From Hyphomonas sp. (GTDB taxonomy: Bacteria; Pseudomonadota; Alphaproteobacteria; Caulobacterales; Hyphomonadaceae): a stretch of 11,498 nucleotides of DNA. The stretch is taken from assembly GCA_003486945.1 (NCBI GenBank), contig DNFL01000130.1:1-11498 (forward strand), read 5' to 3'. Of the stretch, positions 6,159-11,498 are shown one piece after another; the first letter of the stretch is position 1; each line of letters begins with the position of its first letter. The notes beneath the pieces were generated by a model. That model did not search any database. It saw nothing but the letters and a program-made list of their open reading frames with translations, and was not told the DNA's origin. The translations under genes and the position numbers were made by a program.

Positions 6159-7636
6159 GCGGCTGGGCGTTCGTTCCTGACCGTCAGCAAGACGGCAAGG
6201 CCAAGGAAGAACAACAGCGCAATCGCCGACATACCGACCCGCTGGTCGCCGGACCAGCGTGTGAAGGATTCGATCAGCATCGGGCCGAGCCAGACGGTGA
6301 CCGTTCCGGCAATCGCAAACAGTCCGAAGAACTCCCCGCGCATGTGCGCCGGCGCGACATGGATCAGCATGGAGCGGCTGGACGATATGTTCGCCGTCGC
6401 AAACACCGCGATCAGCGCCCCCTGCCCGAGATAGAGCAGATCTGACGTGCCCGAGAAGAACGGCCAGTCATTGATCTTTATATTCGGCATAAGGCCGTAG
6501 AATGCCGAATCCCGCGTGATCGACAGGCCGAAGAAGAGGATCAGCACGATCGCGGCAAGCTCGAGGATCAGCGCATTCTTCGGGCCCATGCGCTGGTCGA
6601 GCCAGCCGCCGAAGATGCCGCCGACGACAGCCCATGCTGACGCCCAGATCGCATAGATGGTCAGCTCGATCAGGCCCCAGCCGAGGAACAGGCTGACATA
6701 GACCGCGCCGATGGTCAGCAGGGCGAACATGCCATCGGCATAGATCGTCCGGGCAATGAGGAACTTGAACGCCTCGCGGTGGTGCGCCGCCCGGCGGATC
6801 GTGCGGATCACGCCCTTTGCGCCATCGGTAATCGCTGTTACCGGGGAGGTGCCCTTGATGCCGGTGTCGCGGCCATGCACAAAGAAATACCACATCGATG
6901 CCAGCAACCACACGCCGCAGATCGGCCCGGCGATGCGAAATTGTTCGTACCGGGATGTATCGATCCCGAACATCGGTTCCTTCGTCGGCCAGCCGATTGC
7001 TTCGGGCAGCGCGAACATGAAGACGATGCCGACAAACATCACGGTCGCCGCCGCATTTCCGAGCGCGAGCCCGAGACCTGACACAGCGGGCAAGGCTTCC
7101 GGCCGCGCCGCATCCGGCAGCATCGAATTGTGCGACACCTCGCTATAGCTGTAACAGACATAGGCCGCGATCAGCAGCGCCATCACCGTGCCGGTCGACA
7201 GGCCTTCCGGTCCCGGAATGGCCCACCAGAGCGAGATACCAACCAGCGAGATCAGCGACAGGCAAAGCAGCAGGAAAGGTTTGCGCCGCAGGCCGCGGTC
7301 GAACGCTGCGCCGAGGAACGGTGCGGTGAGCGCGGCAATGTAGCCGGCAGTCTTTGAAAGGTTCGCGACCATCGCCTGCCCTTCCGCCCCGGCGGCGCGG
7401 CGCGCCTCCTCGGGGCTGAGGCCGTCGAGCTTGCCGCTGGCGAGAATGTCGGCGCCGACGATGTCGCGTGCGAAATAGGGTGCGAAGACGTAGATGACGA
7501 TCAGGATATAGTAGGGATTGCGCGCCGCCTCGAACCAGGCCCAGGCAAACCCGGTCTTGCCCCAGGCGCCTCCCTCACCCGGCGCAATGCTGCGCGCACC
7601 TTCAGCCGCCGGCGCGCCCGCCACCACTTCCGCCAT
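6155..7636 (-). CDS. Major facilitator permease, Atg22/UMF1-like
   Basis: This 493-residue inner-membrane permease resembles the UMF1/Atg22-like branch of the major facilitator superfamily. The support is the N-terminal FAWAWFEAARNPYYILIVIY leading to VFAPYFARDI, the family's usual opening, followed by a SKTAGYIAALTAPFLGAAFD stretch with the motif-A-like FDRGLRRKPFL loop. Some twelve hydrophobic segments can be counted in two halves, split by a basic cytoplasmic loop near 265-290 (IRTIRRAAHHREAF). About 24 soluble residues precede the first helix. The substrate is unknown; fungal Atg22 exports amino acids from the vacuole, but that cannot be carried over. The ATG has GGAGG seven bases upstream. 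The gene is tail to tail with the Tad genes and divergent from the PLA2-like lipoprotein, so it appears to be a single-gene unit. Confidence 0.85.
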   Translation of the reverse strand: MAEVVAGAPAAEGARSIAPGEGGAWGKTGFAWAWFEAARNPYYILIVIYVFAPYFARDIVGADILASGKLDGLSPEEARRAAGAEGQAMVANLSKTAGYIAALTAPFLGAAFDRGLRRKPFLLLCLSLISLVGISLWWAIPGPEGLSTGTVMALLIAAYVCYSYSEVSHNSMLPDAARPEALPAVSGLGLALGNAAATVMFVGIVFMFALPEAIGWPTKEPMFGIDTSRYEQFRIAGPICGVWLLASMWYFFVHGRDTGIKGTSPVTAITDGAKGVIRTIRRAAHHREAFKFLIARTIYADGMFALLTIGAVYVSLFLGWGLIELTIYAIWASAWAVVGGIFGGWLDQRMGPKNALILELAAIVLILFFGLSITRDSAFYGLMPNIKINDWPFFSGTSDLLYLGQGALIAVFATANISSSRSMLIHVAPAHMRGEFFGLFAIAGTVTVWLGPMLIESFTRWSGDQRVGMSAIALLFFLGLAVLLTVRNERPAA

Positions 7637-7806
7637 GAAAATTCCTCCGGTGGCGCAAGTGACCTGCGCTTGATGGAAGAAGACTATCTGTTCCGCGGCA
7701 AAGCGAAAGCCGTTTTGGCTGCGCCCCCACCCCGTGCCGCCGCGTCAGGGGCAGTGGCCACTTTGAATTTGCAACCGGACTGAGATAGGCCGGAGGACAG
7801 GAGAAG
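7637..7806. promoter_or_regulatory. Divergent promoter region between the permease and the lipoprotein gene
   Basis: This 170-base gap must carry start signals for both diverging genes. It holds a perfect 10-bp palindrome, AGTGGCCACT (7753-7762), 45 bases before the lipoprotein ATG. TTGAAT follows at 7763-7768 as a possible -35, though no good -10 is found at the right distance. Two Shine-Dalgarno sequences precede the lipoprotein gene: GGAGG at 7792-7796 and AGGAG at 7799-7803. The promoter assignment is by position only. Confidence 0.35.
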
Positions 7807-8592
7807 ATGCACATGGCCCTGCTGCAGAGACTGGTCGTTTTCCTTCTGCTCGCCCTCTGCGCCTGCGCGACGGCGCCGGGCATCGACCGGCCGGTGCCGC
7901 TGGATGCGGCCTATGCCGAGCGTGAAGAGAGCAAGCATGGCCCGGATGACCGGTGCGGGCCGGAGTTCCTTGAAAAGGCCCTGCCGGAGTTTGTCCTGTC
8001 ATCACTGGAGCCCTTGCTGGATGGCCCGTTCGGCCCGGTCTGCCAGCGCCATGATGCCTGCTACCGCCTCGGCGAGCAGAGCCAGGCCTGGTGTGACGAA
8101 CGCATGCTCAGGGAAATGACCGCCATCTGCAATGCCGGGCGCGATGAAGAATCCGCCGGCGCGATGCTCTGCCGCAAACGCGCCGGCGCGTACCATTCGA
8201 TGGTCGACAGCACCTTCGGCGCCTACGCTTATGGCGGCGCTGCGGGCGGTGAGTTTTCGCAGCGGCGTTTCGCGCGCTCGAGCCCGAAGGAAGTGGATGT
8301 CTGCGTCACCGTTTCGAACACGACGCAGCTGATGCAATCCTATGTCCTTGAACTGCGCACCGGCGCCGGCCGCCGGATCAGCCGTGAGCCGAGCCAGCAC
8401 GCGCAGAAATTCCGCGCCGGCGAAACCGCAGAGATGTGCACCGGTACGTCCGACTCGCAATACTGGACCCGGAAGAAACTCACTGGTCCGCTCGAACTGC
8501 GCCTCATGGCCCGCCGTCCTGACAAGCTCACGCCCGGCAGCAGCTTGACGCAGGTGCAGAGCGAAACCTTCGACCTGCCCGTTGCGGACTAA
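7807..8592 (+). CDS. Predicted lipoprotein with phospholipase A2-like domain
   Basis: This 261-residue protein starts with a lipoprotein signal: a hydrophobic stretch at 9-17, then L-C-A-C with Cys20 as the likely lipid site. Residues about 48-110 resemble the phospholipase A2 core. They contain RCGPEF (a possible calcium-loop region), then [13 protein letters not shown] with the His82-Asp83 pair between Cys79 and Cys85, then WCDERML and a further Cys108, in the spacing seen in PLA2-like proteins with disulfide-linked helices. The C-terminal 95 residues (about 165-261) look beta-rich with two cysteines and match nothing I recognise. Lipid hydrolysis is plausible from the His-Asp pair, but the full active site cannot be confirmed. 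The ATG at 7807 has GGAGG ten bases upstream; ATG 7813 is an equally possible start, with AGGAG nine bases upstream. Its stop interlocks with that of murC. Confidence 0.75.
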   Translation: MHMALLQRLVVFLLLALCACATAPGIDRPVPLDAAYAEREESKHGPDDRCGPEFLEKALPEFVLSSLEPLLDGPFGPVCQRHDACYRLGEQSQAWCDERMLREMTAICNAGRDEESAGAMLCRKRAGAYHSMVDSTFGAYAYGGAAGGEFSQRRFARSSPKEVDVCVTVSNTTQLMQSYVLELRTGAGRRISREPSQHAQKFRAGETAEMCTGTSDSQYWTRKKLTGPLELRLMARRPDKLTPGSSLTQVQSETFDLPVAD

Positions 8593-10010
8593 CCCTTCAG
8601 CTTGCCCGCAAGCTCGCCGGCAAACTTCGTGATGTCCCCTGCCCCGAGGCAGATCACCATCGCGCCCGGCCCGGCAAGGCGGCGCACCGCTTCCGGCAGG
8701 TCATTGAGCGAAGCGAGCGCGTGCGCGCTCTTGTGCCCGTGCCGGCGCACGGAATTGACCAGCGCCTCATGCGTCACGCCGGGGATCGGCGTCTCACCCG
8801 CTTCATAGACCGGCGCGATCAGCACATGATCGGCCTGATCGAAACAGGTGGAGAATTCTTCGAACAGATCATTGAGGCGCGTATAGCGGTGCGGCTGGCA
8901 GACAGCGACCAGCGTGTTCTTGCCTTGCATCGCGCGCCCGGCTTTCAGCACCGCGGCGATCTCGACCGGGTGGTGACCATAATCATCAATGATCCGTACC
9001 GGCGCCTGTCCGGCATCCACCGCCCATTCGCCAACCTGTGTGAAGCGCCGCTTCACCCCGCCGAACTTCGAAAGCGCCGCGCGCACCTGCTCATGTGTCG
9101 CGCCAAGCTCCAGCGCCACGGCAATGGCAGCCAGCGAATTCTGCACATTGTGCTCGCCCGCCATCGGCAGGGTCAGACCCTTGATCACCGCCGGCCCGCC
9201 GGGCGAACGCCGGATTTCGACATCAAAATGCGCGCCGTTGATGTCGGTGCGCAGGTTCACCGCGCGCACATCGGCCTGCAGATTGAACCCATAGGTGATG
9301 CGCCGCCGGTCGGTGACGCGCGCAGCGAGTGCCTGTACTTCCGGATGGTCCGTACACAGAACGGCGAAGCCATAGAAAGGCAGGTTCTCGACAAATGTGT
9401 CGAACGCCTCGCGCAACCGGTCCATGGTGCCGTAATGGTCCATGTGTTCGGGGTCGATATTGGTGACCACCGCGCAGGTCGGTGACAGCTTGGCGAAGGT
9501 GCCATCGCTCTCGTCGCTTTCAACGACCATCCAGTCGCTCTCGCCCGCCTTGTAGTTAGAGCCATAGGCATGGATGATGCCGCCATTGATCACAGTCGGG
9601 TCAATGCCCGCGCCGTCCAGCAGGCAGGCGACCAGAGACGTCGTTGTCGTCTTGCCGTGCGTTCCCGCGATGCAGACCGTGTATTTCAGGCGTGTGATCT
9701 CGGCCAGCATATTGGCGCGGCGCACCACCGGAATGCCTGCCGCCCGCGCCGCCTGCACCTCCGGATTGTCGCGCCGGATGGCAGAGGAAATTATGACCGT
9801 GCCCGCGCCTGCGACATTCCCGGCCTCGTGCCCGATGAAAACCTTCACGCCGCGCGCGCGCAGGCGCTCGACATTCGCGCTCTCCGACACGTCCGAACCC
9901 TGCACCTGATAGCCCATCGTCAGCATCACATCCGCAATGCCGGACATTCCGATGCCGCCAATGCCGACAATATGCGCGGGGCCGACAGCGAACGGGGTTG
10001 GACTTGTCAT
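8589..10010 (-). CDS. murC: UDP-N-acetylmuramate--L-alanine ligase MurC
   Basis: This 473-residue cytoplasmic ligase adds L-alanine to UDP-N-acetylmuramic acid with ATP, the first step of peptide-stem synthesis on peptidoglycan precursors. All three Mur ligase domains are present. The N-terminal nucleotide-sugar domain has [14 protein letters not shown] at 13-26. The central ATPase domain has the P-loop GTHGKTTT at 116-123, then [11 protein letters not shown] and [11 protein letters not shown]. The C-terminal domain has [11 protein letters not shown] and CQPHRYTRL. Length is normal. The start lies 11 bases after the upstream membrane-protein gene, and its AGGAG ribosome binding site overlaps the end of that gene, with spacing of eight, suggesting coupling. 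Downstream there is no murB, the common alphaproteobacterial neighbour; the next gene is convergent. Confidence 0.98.
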   Translation of the reverse strand: MTSPTPFAVGPAHIVGIGGIGMSGIADVMLTMGYQVQGSDVSESANVERLRARGVKVFIGHEAGNVAGAGTVIISSAIRRDNPEVQAARAAGIPVVRRANMLAEITRLKYTVCIAGTHGKTTTTSLVACLLDGAGIDPTVINGGIIHAYGSNYKAGESDWMVVESDESDGTFAKLSPTCAVVTNIDPEHMDHYGTMDRLREAFDTFVENLPFYGFAVLCTDHPEVQALAARVTDRRRITYGFNLQADVRAVNLRTDINGAHFDVEIRRSPGGPAVIKGLTLPMAGEHNVQNSLAAIAVALELGATHEQVRAALSKFGGVKRRFTQVGEWAVDAGQAPVRIIDDYGHHPVEIAAVLKAGRAMQGKNTLVAVCQPHRYTRLNDLFEEFSTCFDQADHVLIAPVYEAGETPIPGVTHEALVNSVRRHGHKSAHALASLNDLPEAVRRLAGPGAMVICLGAGDITKFAGELAGKLKG

Positions 10011-10021
10011 CGCTTGCGCTC

Positions 10022-10396
10022 CTAGATCGTCCGGCGCGTCAGCGACATGATCAGGCCGGCAATCGCGAAGACAAGCATCGCGCCGATGATCAGTGTCAGG
10101 ACACCCTCATTCACACTTCCGCCGGCATAGGTTTCCTGCACTTCCGCGTCCAGGTTCTGCGCATGCGAAAAGAACGACATCCAGAAGATGCCGACCGTGA
10201 AACCCCATGCCGCCGAGAGCAAGCGCGAGGAGCCCTGGCTCAGCGTGCGCACGCCGCCCCAGATCAATGCGCCGGCAGCGATGAAGTCGACAATCCAGAA
10301 CGGCCAGGGTTGCCAGTCGCCCCAGTTGCGTACGATCTCGGCGATCGCGAGGAACACTCCGAATCCAAGCGCCATGAACGCAGATCTGCGGATCAT
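10022..10396 (-). CDS. Small four-helix membrane protein of unknown function between murG and murC
   Basis: I do not recognise this 124-residue protein. It has four hydrophobic segments at about 6-22, 33-49, 60-77 and 96-118, a short basic N-terminus (MIRRS) and a basic C-terminus (SLTRRTI). Counting helices, both ends would be cytoplasmic. The first loop is Trp/Pro-rich ([11 protein letters not shown]) and the loop before helix four is acidic ([13 protein letters not shown]). There are no cysteines or obvious catalytic motifs. Its ATG overlaps the murG TGA as ATGA, and murC follows after 11 bases, so all three should be made from one mRNA at linked rates. A role near the membrane step of peptidoglycan precursor synthesis is suggested only by this position. 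Coding is supported by the tight overlaps and the membrane-protein composition. Confidence 0.8.
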   Translation of the reverse strand: MIRRSAFMALGFGVFLAIAEIVRNWGDWQPWPFWIVDFIAAGALIWGGVRTLSQGSSRLLSAAWGFTVGIFWMSFFSHAQNLDAEVQETYAGGSVNEGVLTLIIGAMLVFAIAGLIMSLTRRTI

Positions 10397-11493
10397 AGTT
10401 CAGCAATCCTCTCCGCCATGTCGGCGAGTTCCTGCGCAGCGCCGGGCCGTGCAACCGATTTCGCAGCGGCGGCGCGCGCTTTCAGATCGTCCGGATCCGA
10501 CAGACGCGCAGCAATCAGCGCGCCGAGCAGTTTCGGATTGGCATTCGCTTCCAGCAGCATGTCCGCCGCGCCGGCTTCCGTCAGCAGTTCGGCATTGGCG
10601 GCCTGATGGTCGTCCGTCGCGATGGCGAGGGGGATGAGGATCGAGGGCCGGCCGACCGCTGCAAGCTCGCTGACTGTCCCTGCCCCGGAGCGCGCGATTA
10701 CGAGATGCGCCGCTGCCAGCCGCGCCGGCATGTCGGAGAAGAAAGGCGCAAGCTCGCACTCGACCTTCATGTTGCGATAGATGTTGCGCACCGCCTCAAC
10801 CTGTTCCTCGCGCACCTGCTGCACGACCTTCACGCGCGCCAGCAGCGGAGGGGGCAGGTGGTTGACGATCGCCAGCGGCACGGTCTCGCCAATCACGCGC
10901 GATCCCTGGCTGCCGCCGGTGACGAAGATGTTGAGCTGGCCGGACGTGTCCGGATAGGGCGTTGCCGCCGCCGCAAGGATCGGCGCGCGCACCGGATTGC
11001 CGACCGCCAGATGCGCGGCGCCGGCGGGCATGTGGTCGAGACGCGGGAAGCCGCTGCCGACCAGTTTTGCATACTTCGCAAACTGCCGGTTCACCCGGCC
11101 GAGTACGGAGTTCTGTTCGTGGATGATGATCGGCACTTTCTGCCGCCGCGCCGCAGCCAAAGCCGGGAAGGCGGGATAGCCGCCAAAGCCAGCGACCAGA
11201 GCAGGCCGGTGTTTCTTTATCAGGCGCGAGGCCTTGCCGATACCGGCATTGATCTTCAGCGCCGCGCCCGGCAGCGTCCACGGCTTGCGGAAGTTGGGGC
11301 TCGCCGCTTCGACCTCTTCCTTCCAGTCTGCCGGAAAGTCGCTGGCATAGCGCAGGCCGCGCACATCCGAGATCAGGGCGGTTTTCCAGCCGCGTGCGCG
11401 CATCTCGTCCGCAAAGGCGCGGGCGGGGAACATATGACCGCCCGTGCCGCCTGCAGCGATCACGACGAGCTTTTCAGTGGGTGTGTCAGCCAT
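10393..11493 (-). CDS. murG: UDP-GlcNAc:undecaprenyl-PP-MurNAc-pentapeptide GlcNAc transferase MurG
   Basis: This 366-residue GT-B glycosyltransferase converts lipid I to lipid II on the inner face of the cytoplasmic membrane. The N-terminal acceptor domain has the glycine-rich loop [12 protein letters not shown] at residues 13-24, [10 protein letters not shown] from 102, and HEQN at 125-128. The C-terminal donor domain has TGGSQGS at 192-198 and, near residue 270, [20 protein letters not shown] followed by DDHQAANA, the UDP-GlcNAc binding region. The length is typical. The ATG at 11493 gives the expected N-terminus a few residues before the first strand; its ribosome binding site is outside the window. 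The TGA stop overlaps the next gene's ATG. An ftsW or other division/cell-wall gene is expected just beyond the right edge. Confidence 0.97.
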   Translation of the reverse strand: MADTPTEKLVVIAAGGTGGHMFPARAFADEMRARGWKTALISDVRGLRYASDFPADWKEEVEAASPNFRKPWTLPGAALKINAGIGKASRLIKKHRPALVAGFGGYPAFPALAAARRQKVPIIIHEQNSVLGRVNRQFAKYAKLVGSGFPRLDHMPAGAAHLAVGNPVRAPILAAAATPYPDTSGQLNIFVTGGSQGSRVIGETVPLAIVNHLPPPLLARVKVVQQVREEQVEAVRNIYRNMKVECELAPFFSDMPARLAAAHLVIARSGAGTVSELAAVGRPSILIPLAIATDDHQAANAELLTEAGAADMLLEANANPKLLGALIAARLSDPDDLKARAAAAKSVARPGAAQELADMAERIAEL

Positions 11494-11498
11494 ACGGA

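Noticed and set aside
8721..9485. A 254-codon plus-strand open frame inside murC
   Set aside because: It lies wholly antisense to murC, is rich in Arg/His/Gly as expected from the reversed codon pattern, and has no ribosome binding site or recognisable domain.
1..11498. Insertion sequence, prophage, attachment site, CRISPR or tRNA content
   Set aside because: No transposase or integrase motif, no regularly spaced repeats, and no cloverleaf-like gene were seen; the window is ordinary chromosomal gene content with uniform codon style.

Overview
The window looks like a chromosomal segment of a GC-rich alphaproteobacterium. The set of a CpaA/B/C/D Tad-pilus cluster, a tiny Flp pilin, a stand-alone secretin N-domain protein, two TadE-type pseudopilins and a murG-murC pair best fits the Caulobacterales/Hyphomonadaceae side of the class. 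That placement is an inference from gene content and style; there is no rRNA or other marker to fix it. No mobile element, CRISPR array, tRNA or rRNA gene was seen.

Region 1 (about 1-6158) is a divergently arranged Tad (Flp, type IVc) pilus assembly locus. Reading leftward on the minus strand from a 350-bp central control region (4076-4425) are the pilin gene flp (3914-4075), a strong intrinsic terminator (3863-3888), the prepilin peptidase cpaA, then cpaB, the secretin cpaC and the lipoprotein cpaD. At the left edge there is a start codon with a good ribosome binding site for the next gene, probably cpaE. The motor and platform genes (cpaE, cpaF, tadB, tadC) are expected beyond the left edge. 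Reading rightward from the same control region are a secreted one-domain paralogue of the CpaC N-terminus (4426-4869), a TadE pseudopilin (4985-5545) and a second TadE/TadG-like pseudopilin (5550-6158). Together these would encode the pilin, its maturation enzyme, the outer-membrane channel with accessory proteins, and the minor pilins.

Region 2 (6155-8592) holds an Atg22/UMF1-like major facilitator permease on the minus strand. Divergent from it is a predicted lipoprotein with a phospholipase A2-like Cys/His-Asp core and an unrecognised C-terminal domain. The permease ends tail to tail with the second pseudopilin, and the lipoprotein ends tail to tail with murC. In both cases the stop codons interlock within four bases.

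Region 3 (8589-11493) is a peptidoglycan-precursor operon on the minus strand: murG, a small four-helix membrane protein of unknown function joined to murG by an ATGA overlap, then murC. Spacing and Shine-Dalgarno placement point to translational coupling throughout.

I found no clearly new multi-gene system. The most interesting items are the membrane protein wedged between murG and murC, the PLA2-like lipoprotein, the detached CpaC N-domain protein, and the structured repeats and CtrA-like sequence in the pilus control regions.
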